This document shows positions 24,197 to 33,018 of a DNA stretch of 47,707 nt, one piece after another. Within the stretch, counting starts at the first letter, position 1. Each line of letters opens with the position of its first letter. The notes under the pieces were generated by a model. The model was not told where the DNA came from. It worked only from the letters and a program-made list of their open reading frames with translations, and made no database searches. Source of the stretch: a virus. The DNA lies in the IMG/VR virus record IMGVR_UViG_3300046513_000234, positions 1 through 47,707 of that record; one strand, given 5' to 3'. The position numbers and the translations under genes were made by a program.

Positions 24197-26839
24197 ATGT
24201 CGGGCGCAGACAAAGTAGCGGAATATGACATTTCGGCGAATCCGGCCGGGTTCACTGCAGGCATGGAAAAGGCGCAGGCTGCTGCAAAGCAGGCCGCGCA
24301 GGACATCAAGTCAAGCCTCGCCGCGATTGAGGGGCAGATGAGCGCTCTCTCCGGGGCGCTCAAGTCCATCACGTCGGTCTTCGGCACGCTGACGGCGGTG
24401 ATCGCCGGCGGCGCCGCCTTCAAGGAAGTGATTGGCCAGGCCAATGCCTGGACCGGCGAGGCGAAGAAGCTGTCGGCCCAGCTGGGCATCACCACCGAGC
24501 GCGCCAGCGTGATGATGGTCGCCATGCGGCACCTGGGCATCGACTCCGAGGTCGTCACGATGGCGGCCGGCAAGATGGCCAAGCAGATCGCGACCAACGG
24601 CCAGGCGTTCGAGAAGATGGGCGTCAGCGTCAAGGATTCGGCGGGCCAATACCGTCCAACGCTGGACATCATGGGCGAGGTCAACAGCAAGCTCAAGGAA
24701 ATCAGAAATCCGATCGAGCAGAACATCGCCGGCACGCAGATCTATGGCAAGTCGTGGAATGAGGTGCGCGGCACGCTGCGGCTGACCACCGAAGAGATCA
24801 AGGCGGCCGAGCAGAAGACAAAGGACCTGGGGCTGGTCGTGGGCGAAGAGGGCGTCGCCAATGCAAAAAAATATAAGGAATCGATCAACGACATGAAGCT
24901 GGTCATGACCTCGCTGGAGGTCCAGACTGGCAACGCCTTGTTGCCGACGTTTGTCCGCCTCGGATCGTGGCTCAGCGGTATTGGCCCGACTACCGGCAAG
25001 GCTTTCGGGATGGTGCTGGATTCTCTCGCCGAGATCATCAGCATGCTGGCCGAGGTGGTGCTGGACCTGTGGAACCTCATGAAGGACGGCTTCAGCGGGA
25101 TCGGCGACCTGATCGGGGAGATATTTGGGACGAAGGCACCCTCGGCGATGGAGTTCTTCGGGAACGTGTTGAAGGTGGTCGAGATTGCCTTCCTTGGATT
25201 CAAGGTGGCGGTGCAACTAGCGATCGAGGCCGTCATCGGCTACATCGATTATGCCGTGACGCACATGATGCGTATGGCAAGCGTCGCGGAGCGCGCCCTG
25301 CATGGTGACTTCTCCGGTGCCAAACAGGCGTGGGCCACCGGCACGGCGATCCTGGAGGACGTTCAGCGCAAGCATTTCGACAAGCTGGTGCAGATCGCCA
25401 GCAACGGCAAGGACAAGCTGGACGAGATCATCATGCGCCAGCCGAAGCCAGGGCCGGACATCAAGGACAAGGAAATCAAGGGCGGTCCCACTTACGAGTT
25501 TGGGAAGGACAAGGACGACAAGGCCAAGAGTCGCGTCCATGAGTGGGATGCCAAGCTGGCGGCCGACAAGGACGGCTACGCCAAAGAGCAGGCGATGGCG
25601 GGCACCGCGATGGAGTTCAGCCAGGCGATGGAGCGCGACTACTGGAAGCGCATCCTGGATACGACGACGATGTCGAAGGAGGAAAAGGCGCAGGTCGAGC
25701 GGAAGTATTACGCCTCGATGGCGGCCATCCGCAAGGAGGACTTCGAGAACGAGATCGCCGGCGAGAAGCTGAAGCTGGACGAGTTCAAGAACAATCACCT
25801 GGCGCGCCTGGAGATCGCCAACCGCATGTATCAGGAGAACGTCGCCCGCTTCGGGGCCGAGGCCAAGGAAGCGAAAGCCGCCCTGGCCGAGGTGTACAAG
25901 GAGCAGCGCGCATTCGCCGATCAGACGCGCGCGACCAACAAGGTCGTGGCCGAGGCCCGCCGCAATGCCGATCTGGCCGCCATCGACGCGGCGCAGCAGG
26001 ATGCTGAGCAGCAGCTGGCGCTCCGACATATCACCGTCGAGCAGATGCTGGAGCTTGAGCGTGGTTTCGAGGCAAAGCGCTACCAGATCCGCATGCAGGC
26101 GCTGATGGATCAGAAGGCGATGATGCAGGGCCCAGACAAGGACCCGATCGCCCTGGCGCAGATCCAGGCGCAAATCGAAGCGCTGGAGCAGCAGCATCAG
26201 ACCAAGCTGACCGCGATCAAGAACAAGGCCACGCTGGAGCAAAACAAGTCCATGCAGGGCCTCTACTCGAATATGCAGTCGGGACTGGCCAGCGTGATCG
26301 CCGGCACGGCCAAGGGCACCATGACGATGTCCCAGGCCCTGCAAGGCATGATGCAGACCGTCACCGGATCTGTGATCGACATGTTGGCGCAGAGCGCGGC
26401 GCAGTGGCTGATGAACCTGATGCTGACCGAGACGTCGTCAAAGGCCACGGCGGTGGGTGAGATCGCTTCAAACGCCGGTATCGCCGGCGCTGCGGCTACG
26501 GCGTCGGCGGCCGCAATTCCTCTTGTCGGCTGGATGCTGGCTCCCGAGGCCGGCCTTGCCGCGTCTGCCGCCGCAATGGCGTATATGCCGATGGCTTCGG
26601 CTTCCGGCGGGTATGACATTCCGGCCGGCCTGAACCCGATTGTGCAGACCCACGCGGAGGAAATGATTCTGCCGGCGAAGCATGCCAACGTGATCCGCGA
26701 TATGGCGGACAACGGCGCCGGCGGGGGCGGCCCCACGATCAACTATCACGACCATTCCGGCAGGCTCACGCCGCAGGAAATCCGGCGCAATGCTGGGGTG
26801 ATTCAAAAGGCGCTGATGGACCACGCGAAGAAAACATGA
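24197..26839 (+). CDS. Tail tape measure protein
   Basis: 880 residues, setting tail length. The N-terminal region contains MEKAQAAAKQAAQDIKSSLA and GITTERASVMMVAMRHLGID, as in phage tape measure proteins. Hydrophobic helices lie at about 330-370. Long coiled-coil stretches (about 430-690) are Lys/Glu/Ala-rich. A second hydrophobic Ala-rich part (about 740-800) precedes a Gly-rich end. AGAGGTGG stands before the ATG. It follows the G/T pair as expected. Confidence 0.92.
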   Translation: MSGADKVAEYDISANPAGFTAGMEKAQAAAKQAAQDIKSSLAAIEGQMSALSGALKSITSVFGTLTAVIAGGAAFKEVIGQANAWTGEAKKLSAQLGITTERASVMMVAMRHLGIDSEVVTMAAGKMAKQIATNGQAFEKMGVSVKDSAGQYRPTLDIMGEVNSKLKEIRNPIEQNIAGTQIYGKSWNEVRGTLRLTTEEIKAAEQKTKDLGLVVGEEGVANAKKYKESINDMKLVMTSLEVQTGNALLPTFVRLGSWLSGIGPTTGKAFGMVLDSLAEIISMLAEVVLDLWNLMKDGFSGIGDLIGEIFGTKAPSAMEFFGNVLKVVEIAFLGFKVAVQLAIEAVIGYIDYAVTHMMRMASVAERALHGDFSGAKQAWATGTAILEDVQRKHFDKLVQIASNGKDKLDEIIMRQPKPGPDIKDKEIKGGPTYEFGKDKDDKAKSRVHEWDAKLAADKDGYAKEQAMAGTAMEFSQAMERDYWKRILDTTTMSKEEKAQVERKYYASMAAIRKEDFENEIAGEKLKLDEFKNNHLARLEIANRMYQENVARFGAEAKEAKAALAEVYKEQRAFADQTRATNKVVAEARRNADLAAIDAAQQDAEQQLALRHITVEQMLELERGFEAKRYQIRMQALMDQKAMMQGPDKDPIALAQIQAQIEALEQQHQTKLTAIKNKATLEQNKSMQGLYSNMQSGLASVIAGTAKGTMTMSQALQGMMQTVTGSVIDMLAQSAAQWLMNLMLTETSSKATAVGEIASNAGIAGAAATASAAAIPLVGWMLAPEAGLAASAAAMAYMPMASASGGYDIPAGLNPIVQTHAEEMILPAKHANVIRDMADNGAGGGGPTINYHDHSGRLTPQEIRRNAGVIQKALMDHAKKT

Positions 26840-27435
26840 GCGACTTCCTTTTTCCTACATTGCCGGGCGTGACCTGGAGGACTACCTGGACGCCGATATT
26901 TCGCACGAAGGTGCAGTCGGCGGTCAGCGGCCGGGAATACCGCGCCTCGCTGATGGCCAACCCGCTGTACAACCTGACGCTGTCGTATGAGTTCCTGCGG
27001 CACGGCACCAAGCAGGAGCTGCGCCAGCTGGTCGGCTTCTTTCTGGCCAGGCGCGGCGCGTTCGACAACTTCCTCTACCGGTTGGACGACGACTGTGCGG
27101 TGACCGACCAGCAGATCGGCGTCGCGGATGGAGTCACAAAGTCATTTCAGCTGGTGCGCTCGTTCGGCTCGGAGTTCTCGGAGCCGGTGCAGAACGTGGA
27201 CGCCGTCGCGACCGTCAAGGTCAATGGCGTCGCCCAGCCGGCCGGCTACGCCGTTTCAGCGACCGGCATGGTGACCTTCAACGTTGCGCCTGGCGCCGGC
27301 GCCATCACCTGGACCGGCAGCTATTTTTACCGCGCGCGCTTTGCCGATGACCAGCAGGACTTCGACCGCTTTATGAAGAACCTCTGGGAGGCCAAGACCG
27401 TCAACCTGATTTCAAGTCTGGGGACCAGAATATGA
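26836..27435 (+). CDS. DUF2460 tail tip protein (GTA gp12-like)
   Basis: 199 residues. It begins FLFPTLPGVTWRTTWTPIF and contains NPLYNLTLSYEFLR, FFLARRGAFDNFLYRLDDD and a C-terminal beta part with WTGSYFYRARFADD, the DUF2460 pattern. Proteins of this family form the distal tail ring in gene-transfer agents and related siphophages. It starts by an ATGA overlap with the tape measure stop. Confidence 0.85.
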   Translation: MSDFLFPTLPGVTWRTTWTPIFRTKVQSAVSGREYRASLMANPLYNLTLSYEFLRHGTKQELRQLVGFFLARRGAFDNFLYRLDDDCAVTDQQIGVADGVTKSFQLVRSFGSEFSEPVQNVDAVATVKVNGVAQPAGYAVSATGMVTFNVAPGAGAITWTGSYFYRARFADDQQDFDRFMKNLWEAKTVNLISSLGTRI

Positions 27436-28283
27436 GAGCTGCTACACCACGCCTGCAGGCCATCCTGGCCAGCGGCTCGTTCTGCAGGTGCAACCTGTTC
27501 ACGATGACGCTGGCCACCGGCCAGATGTACCACTGGACAGATGCCGACGTGGATATCGTCGCTGATGGACTGGTGTACTCGTCCAGCGGGCCGAGCTTTT
27601 CCGGCGCGAAGTACAGCCTGGTGCGCGGCATGCAGGTCAGCACGCTTGAACTGGCGGTTCTGGTCAAGCCCACGGACCTGGTCGCGGGCGTGCCGTGGTT
27701 CCTGGCCGCGCGCTCCGGTGCGCTTCGCAATGCCGAGGTGCTGATCGAGAAGGCGTTCATGCCGGCCTGGGGTGACGCGGCCGAGACGATGGGCGTGTTT
27801 CGCGGCTATGTGAGCGAAAGCCACGACGGCGAGCAGGAAGTCACTCTGACCGTCGTGTCGGACAGCAATCGGCTCAACACCGCGGTGCCGCGCCCACTGT
27901 TTCAGGCGGGATGCATACGCACCCTGTACGACGCGGGCTGCACGGTCTCCAAGGCCGCATACACATCGAGCGCGGCGGTGCTGGACGCGCCGAACCGTTA
28001 TTCGTTTTCCGCGAACCTGGGCCAGCCCGATCGGTTCTTCGAGCTGGGCGAGCTGGTCTTCACCGGCGGCGCCAACGCGGGCGTGCGCCGTTCCGTGACG
28101 TCGTTCCTGGGCGGCGTGTTCGAGCTTTCCTATCCACTGGTGTTCGACCTGGCGCCCGGCGACACGTTCTTCGTGCGCGCCGGCTGCGACCGGACACGTG
28201 GGGCGAATGGCTGCGAGAAGTTCGCCAACCTGAGCAATTTCAAGGGCACGCCTTTCATTCCCCCTCCGGAGGTGGCGGTATGA
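27432..28283 (+). CDS. DUF2163 tail tip hub protein (GTA gp13-like)
   Basis: 283 residues with the N-terminal GSFCRCNLFTMTLATGQMYHWTD and LEVAVLVKP-like strands, then GVFRGYVSESHDGEQEVTLTV. The C-terminal metal-binding-like part has CIRTLYDAGC and AGCDRTRGANGCEKFANL cysteines. This is the DUF2163/BR0599 family, an iron-sulfur-bearing hub in gene-transfer agents. It is linked by ATGA overlaps on both sides. Confidence 0.87.
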   Translation: MRAATPRLQAILASGSFCRCNLFTMTLATGQMYHWTDADVDIVADGLVYSSSGPSFSGAKYSLVRGMQVSTLELAVLVKPTDLVAGVPWFLAARSGALRNAEVLIEKAFMPAWGDAAETMGVFRGYVSESHDGEQEVTLTVVSDSNRLNTAVPRPLFQAGCIRTLYDAGCTVSKAAYTSSAAVLDAPNRYSFSANLGQPDRFFELGELVFTGGANAGVRRSVTSFLGGVFELSYPLVFDLAPGDTFFVRAGCDRTRGANGCEKFANLSNFKGTPFIPPPEVAV

Positions 28284-28711
28284 CCCCGGAAACGCGTCAG
28301 AACGTCGTCAGGGAGGCGATCAGCTGGCTCAACACGCCATACCACCATCACGCCGACGTCAAGGGCGCTGGCGTCGATTGCGTCATGTTGATGGTGCGGG
28401 TCTACGGCGCATGCGGACTGATTGGGCCGGGCGTCGATCCGCGCCCCTATCCACACGACTGGCACATGCACCGAAGCGACGAGATTTATCTCGGCGGCGT
28501 GGAGGCGCTGGCTGAGCCTGTGGCGACGCCGCTGCCGGGTGATATCGCGCTGTTCCAGTTCGGCCGGTGCGTCAGCCACGGCGCGCTGGTCATCGAGTGG
28601 CCCCTGGTGCTGCACGCATACATCGATCACGGTGCGGTGGTGCTCACGGACGTCAGCAAGAGCGCGGAGCTGCAGAAACGCCTGCGCGGCTTTTATTCAT
28701 TGAAGGAGTAG
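28280..28711 (+). CDS. NlpC/P60 family tail peptidase (GTA gp14-like)
   Basis: 143 residues. The catalytic Cys34 in GVDCVMLM and His100 in CVSHGALV fit the NlpC/P60 papain-like fold. It is expected to cut cell-wall peptides during genome entry and is a tail-tip component. The ATG at 28280 overlaps the stop of the preceding gene. The order DUF2460, DUF2163, NlpC, J-like is that of gene-transfer-agent tails. Confidence 0.88.
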   Translation: MTPETRQNVVREAISWLNTPYHHHADVKGAGVDCVMLMVRVYGACGLIGPGVDPRPYPHDWHMHRSDEIYLGGVEALAEPVATPLPGDIALFQFGRCVSHGALVIEWPLVLHAYIDHGAVVLTDVSKSAELQKRLRGFYSLKE

Positions 28712-28712
28712 C

Positions 28713-31700
28713 ATGGGTGGATTGTTCAAGAGTGGCGGCAGCGTCAGCAGCAGCGCGCCGGTAATCTCGTCGCTGCAGCTGCAAACATCGAGCTACGGCC
28801 GGCCCATCCCATGGGTGTTCGGACAGCAGCGCGTGGCGCCGAACCTGATCCAGTACGAGGACTTCAAGTCCATACCGCACAAGTCCAGCCAGCGCACCGG
28901 CAAGGGCGGCTCTGGTGGCGGTGGCACCACCGATTACACGTACACTGTGGCGGCGGCCATGGCGCTCGGCGCAGGGCCGCTGCAGAGCATCGGACGGGTC
29001 TGGAAGGACAAGGAGAAAAGCTCCCTCGGCGAGCTGCGGCTCGACTTCTACAACGGCAGCAACACGCAGACCCCGTATCCGTACTTCCTGACCACGCATC
29101 CGGATCGCGCGCTGGCCTATCGTGGCATTGCCTACGTCGCCAGCGGCGCCTACGACCTGGGCTCGTCCGCAGGCATGGGCAATCACACGTTCGAGGTGCA
29201 GGCGCCCGGTAGCGTGGGCAGCAGGCACGGCGTGGCGGTGCCGGACGCGGAGATCGCGGACGTGATCACGGCGATCCTGACGGACGTGGAGCAGGGTGTC
29301 GGCATTGATCCATCGGGCCTGGGCGACATGGCGCAGTTCCGCGCTTACTGCCTCGCCAATGGCTTGTGGGTCAGCCCGGCCTACACCGAGCAGCGCGGCG
29401 CCTTCGACTACATCAAGACGCTGCTGACGATCGGCTTTGCCGACTGCGTGTATTCGGATGGCCAGTTCAAGATCGTCCCGTATTCGGACCGCGCCGCGTC
29501 GAGCAGCCTGGCCACGTACACGCCGACCATCGCGCCGGTCTATGACCTGGACGAGGATGACTTCCTGTACGACCAGGGCGGCGACGCCGTCAAGGTTTTC
29601 CAGAAGTCGACCGAGCAGTCCTACAACCATGTTCGGGTGAAGTTTCCCGACCGCGCGAACGACTACAACGACAACATCGCCGAGGCCAAGGACGACGCGG
29701 ACATTGAGCTGAACGGACTGCGCTCGATGGACGTGGTCGACATGCGGGAGATCGCGGACGCGGCCGTCGCGCAGGCGGCCGCAAACTTCCTGCTGCACCG
29801 CTCGCTGTACATCCTGAACACCTATGAGTTCCGCCTGCCGTGGAAGTATGCGCGGCTGGAACCGATGGATGTCGTCACGCTCAATTACGAGCGCAAGTTC
29901 CTTGCGGGCACGCCGGTCCTCATCACGGAGATTTCGGAGGAGGGCGACGACGAGCTGGTGATCAAGGCGGAAGACTACCCGCTGGGCAGCAACCGTGCCC
30001 AGCAGCCGGTGCCGGACATCGGCAACAACGCGCCGAACTACGCGGTCGCGCCTGGCGATGTGAACGTGCCGGTGCTGTTTGAGCCGCCGGCTCGTCTGAC
30101 GGATGGCGCGTCGCAGGTTTGGATGGCGCTCTCTGGCGGTGCGAATTGGGGCGGCTGTGAGGTGTGGGTGTCGGCTGATGGCACCAGCTACCAGCGAGTC
30201 GGAACCGTGCGTAGCAAGGCCGTGCATGGCGCCCTGACGGCGCCGCTTGCTGCAGGCGGTGCGGTCGACGTCGTGCACACTTTGTCGGTCGACATCGCGG
30301 CTGCCGGCGGCACGCTTGCGCCGGTCAGTCAATCGAACGCGGATAGCCTGGTCAGCACATGCTACGTCGACGGCGAATACATCGCCTACTCGGCGGCCGT
30401 GCTGAAGGCGGTGGGCAAGTATGACCTGTCCTACCTGGTGCGCGGCGCGTATGGCCCTGCCATCGTTGACCACGCGGCGGGCGCCTCCTTCGCGCTGCTC
30501 GATAGCGCCCTGTTTCGCTGGACGTTCCCGAGCGAGTGGGTTGGCAAGACGATGTGGTTCAAGTTCGTCAGCTTCAATTCGTTCGGCGGTGCGCGACAAG
30601 ACATCTCCGCAGTGCCGGCGTACCAGCGCGTGCTGCATGGGGCAACTGTCTCGGCGGTGGCCGGGCTGGTGACGTCGCCCCGGCCGTTTGGGATCGGCGT
30701 CAGCTGGTCCCTGCCGCCGGGAGACCTGGACTATCTGCGTGGCACGGAGCTGTGGCAGTCGACCAGCGCCGACCGCAGCACGGCCGTCCTGGTGGATTCC
30801 CTCGCGGCGCCACAGAGTTCGTTTGTGCTGGGCGGCCTGAACGCGGGGGAGACGCGCTATTTCTGGGTTCGGCTGGTGGACCGCATGGGCAATGCCAGTG
30901 CGTTCTTCCCGGCGGGCGCGGGCGTAGCCGGCCAGACCAGCACGGACGCCGCGTCCATTTTGAGCTACCTGGGCGGCGTCATCGGCAAGACGCAGCTGGC
31001 GCAGGATCTGCTCCAGCCGATCGAGGACGCGGAGGAGGTCATCGGGCCGATGGTGGACCGGGTGAATGAACTGCTCAATGGCAAGGCTACGGACGAGCTG
31101 GCCGCGAATCAGCTGCTCGCCATGATCAACGGCGACAAGGCGCTGACCGACACGACGCAGAAGGTCGGCACGCGAATTGAGACTGTTCGCGCCGAGAACA
31201 AGTCCGATAACGCCGCACTGGCCCAGCAGGTCGACCTGGTCGGCGCCGCAGTCGGCCAGAACGCGGCGGCGATTGTGAGCGAGCAGATCGCGCGTGTGAA
31301 CGCGGACGGCGTGCTGGGCCAGCGTATCGATACGGTCGCGGCGCAGGCCGGCCAAGCGGCGGCCGCAGTGCAGAGCGAGCAAACCGCGCGCGTGAGCGCG
31401 GACGGCTCGCTGGGTCAGCGTATCGATACGGCGCAGGCGAAGGCCAACGATGCTAGCGCGGCGGTTCAGGCTACGTCCCAGGCACTCGTGGACACGAACG
31501 GGAAACTATCGGCGCAGTACACGCTGAAAACGCAGGTGACGCAGGGCGGGCGGCGCTATCTGGCCGGCATCGGCGTGGGTGTGGAAGTCAACGGGCCGGT
31601 GGCGGAATCTCAGATCCTGCTGAGCGCGGATCGTTTGGCGGTCGTGAGCGAAGCCAACGGGGGAATCATCACTCCGTTCGTCGTCCAGAACGGCCAAGTG

Positions 31701-32150
31701 TTCATCAATCAGGCCTTCATCGGCGATGCATGGATCAAGGCCGCGCATATCCAGAATGCGGCCGTGGGCACGCTGACCATTGCCGGAAATGCCGTCACCA
31801 CGATGGCGTCGGCGTCCGGTACCGGCGGCGCGTCGATCACGTTCAACGCGTACGGTGCGCCGATCTACCTGGCGGTGACTGGTGTGGGCATTTTTTGGGA
31901 CTCGAATGGGAACGGTTATCACGGGTCGACCGTTGTGACGATCTTCCGCGATGGTGTTGCGATTAACTCGGTGTCGATGGCGGGAGCGAACTTTTCAGGG
32001 GGTGAGATGGCGTTGAGCGCGACATGCGTGTACATCGATTATCCCGGCGCCGGCACGCACACGTACACATTCATAGTTGCGGCTAATCCACAAGAAGGAT
32101 TTTCGAGGGCAGGGCAAATTAACGCAGCACTTTTGGAGACGCGCCGGTGA
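28713..32150 (+). CDS. Tail tip host-specificity protein (J-like)
   Basis: 1145 residues. The N-terminal part (LQTSSYGRPIPWVFGQQRVAP and a Gly-rich loop) and DYTYTVAAAMALGAGPLQSIG match the large central fibre/tip proteins of siphophages. A middle baseplate-like region to about 430 is followed by fibronectin-type modules (about 450-760). A helical section contains repeated RVNADGVLGQRIDTVAAQAG and RVSADGSLGQRIDTAQAKAN units (about 860-930). The final beta part is GQVFINQAFIGDAWIKAAHI, DUF1983-like. It should bind the host receptor with the fibres. Confidence 0.9.
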   Translation: MGGLFKSGGSVSSSAPVISSLQLQTSSYGRPIPWVFGQQRVAPNLIQYEDFKSIPHKSSQRTGKGGSGGGGTTDYTYTVAAAMALGAGPLQSIGRVWKDKEKSSLGELRLDFYNGSNTQTPYPYFLTTHPDRALAYRGIAYVASGAYDLGSSAGMGNHTFEVQAPGSVGSRHGVAVPDAEIADVITAILTDVEQGVGIDPSGLGDMAQFRAYCLANGLWVSPAYTEQRGAFDYIKTLLTIGFADCVYSDGQFKIVPYSDRAASSSLATYTPTIAPVYDLDEDDFLYDQGGDAVKVFQKSTEQSYNHVRVKFPDRANDYNDNIAEAKDDADIELNGLRSMDVVDMREIADAAVAQAAANFLLHRSLYILNTYEFRLPWKYARLEPMDVVTLNYERKFLAGTPVLITEISEEGDDELVIKAEDYPLGSNRAQQPVPDIGNNAPNYAVAPGDVNVPVLFEPPARLTDGASQVWMALSGGANWGGCEVWVSADGTSYQRVGTVRSKAVHGALTAPLAAGGAVDVVHTLSVDIAAAGGTLAPVSQSNADSLVSTCYVDGEYIAYSAAVLKAVGKYDLSYLVRGAYGPAIVDHAAGASFALLDSALFRWTFPSEWVGKTMWFKFVSFNSFGGARQDISAVPAYQRVLHGATVSAVAGLVTSPRPFGIGVSWSLPPGDLDYLRGTELWQSTSADRSTAVLVDSLAAPQSSFVLGGLNAGETRYFWVRLVDRMGNASAFFPAGAGVAGQTSTDAASILSYLGGVIGKTQLAQDLLQPIEDAEEVIGPMVDRVNELLNGKATDELAANQLLAMINGDKALTDTTQKVGTRIETVRAENKSDNAALAQQVDLVGAAVGQNAAAIVSEQIARVNADGVLGQRIDTVAAQAGQAAAAVQSEQTARVSADGSLGQRIDTAQAKANDASAAVQATSQALVDTNGKLSAQYTLKTQVTQGGRRYLAGIGVGVEVNGPVAESQILLSADRLAVVSEANGGIITPFVVQNGQVFINQAFIGDAWIKAAHIQNAAVGTLTIAGNAVTTMASASGTGGASITFNAYGAPIYLAVTGVGIFWDSNGNGYHGSTVVTIFRDGVAINSVSMAGANFSGGEMALSATCVYIDYPGAGTHTYTFIVAANPQEGFSRAGQINAALLETRR

Positions 32151-32548
32151 AGGATTACATCATCTATAACAAAGAGGGGCGTGTCCTGCAGACCGGACAC
32201 ATTCCTGAATCCATGTTCGAGTTGCAGCAGGACGAGGAGCTGGGGCGCTTCGTTCTGGAGGGAAGTGCAGACGTCCGCACACAGTACGTCGTCGACGGCG
32301 CGCTTGTGTCCAGGCCGGTCAATCCGGCGGTGTTCTCCGCGATGGCTGCCGCTGCGGACGGAACAGACGAGGTCGTGATCGCAGGCGTGCCTGCCGGGTC
32401 GAAAGTCGCGGTGACGGGGCCTGTATCGCTGTCAGACATTGCGGACGGGACGGACATTTGCCTGACCTTCGCACGGCCTGGCGCTTACCTGGTGCGCGTC
32501 GAGTCGTTCCCATTCCGAGATCTGGAGGTCACTGTCGATGCGGCTTGA
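32147..32548 (+). CDS. Small tail-associated protein, unrecognised
   Basis: 133 residues, start GTG overlapping the stop of the J-like gene. The sequence has a beta look (YIIYNKEGRVLQTG, VDGALVSRPVNP, KVAVTGPVSLSDI) similar to short proteins that follow tail fibres and aid them. It contains the degenerate palindrome copy 5 (32265-32280). Function is inferred from place only. Confidence 0.65.
   Translation: MKDYIIYNKEGRVLQTGHIPESMFELQQDEELGRFVLEGSADVRTQYVVDGALVSRPVNPAVFSAMAAAADGTDEVVIAGVPAGSKVAVTGPVSLSDIADGTDICLTFARPGAYLVRVESFPFRDLEVTVDAA
32265..32280. repeat. 16-bp palindrome copy 5 (one mismatch)
   Basis: GTGCAGACGTCCGCAC differs from the other copies by one base (T to C in the right arm). 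It is read here as ADVRT, a different frame from the VQTSA copies. Confidence 0.6.
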
Positions 32549-32951
32549 CCTTCACCCATTCGAGGGCCTCAGTGATGCGGTGGCGTGGGGGCGCCGTGAA
32601 ATCGACCAGGCAGCCCTGCAGGCGCGCGAGCGGTTCGCGACCAGCCTTGCCGGACAGTCGGCCATTTACAACGACAAGTATTGGGAGGCCTGCGCTGTGC
32701 TTGCATTCGATAGCCCGCCACCGGGCGTCTACCTGTGGATCGAGGCAGAGGCAAGTCGTTCCGGCAGTTCGCTGAACGAGGTGGCCACGCGGGTCAAGGC
32801 ACGCGGCGACGCCGCGCGCCGCGCTGGCCCTGCCATCGAGGCAGTGCGTGTTGTCGGGAAGGATCGGCTTGCTGCCGCCACCACGGTCGCGCAGGCGGTC
32901 AGGGTGACGCGGGACGTCATCGCAGAAATTGGACAGTGCGCGGCAGGCTGA
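32538..32951 (+). CDS. Small helical tail-region protein, unrecognised
   Basis: 137 residues, mostly helical, with AWGRREIDQAALQARERFAT and a run of Ala/Arg/Val helices to the end. It overlaps the previous gene by 11 bases. It may be a fibre assembly chaperone; no family is recognised. It ends just before a terminator that separates it from the main fibre gene. Confidence 0.6.
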   Translation: MRLDLHPFEGLSDAVAWGRREIDQAALQARERFATSLAGQSAIYNDKYWEACAVLAFDSPPPGVYLWIEAEASRSGSSLNEVATRVKARGDAARRAGPAIEAVRVVGKDRLAAATTVAQAVRVTRDVIAEIGQCAAG

Positions 32952-32972
32952 TTGCCGCGCACTGACGAATAC

Positions 32973-33004
32973 AAGGGCCGCCCGATTGGGTGGCCTTTTC
33001 TTTT
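32973..33004 (+). terminator. Terminator before the tail fibre gene
   Basis: GGCCGCCC pairs with GGGTGGCC (one G-T pair) around GATT, followed by TTTTCTTTT. It sets the fibre module apart as a separate expression unit. Confidence 0.75.
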
Positions 33005-33018
33005 GAGGGATACATCAT

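Noticed and set aside
25217-26344. 375-codon minus-strand frame opposite the tape measure gene
   Set aside because: Complement of a coiled-coil coding region; Leu/His/Arg-rich and featureless.
28653-31382. Very long open frame (909 codons) on the minus strand opposite the J-like gene
   Set aside because: GC-rich codon use leaves the antisense frame open. Its translation is Arg/His/Leu-rich without motifs, and the sense gene has clear domains and ATGA links.
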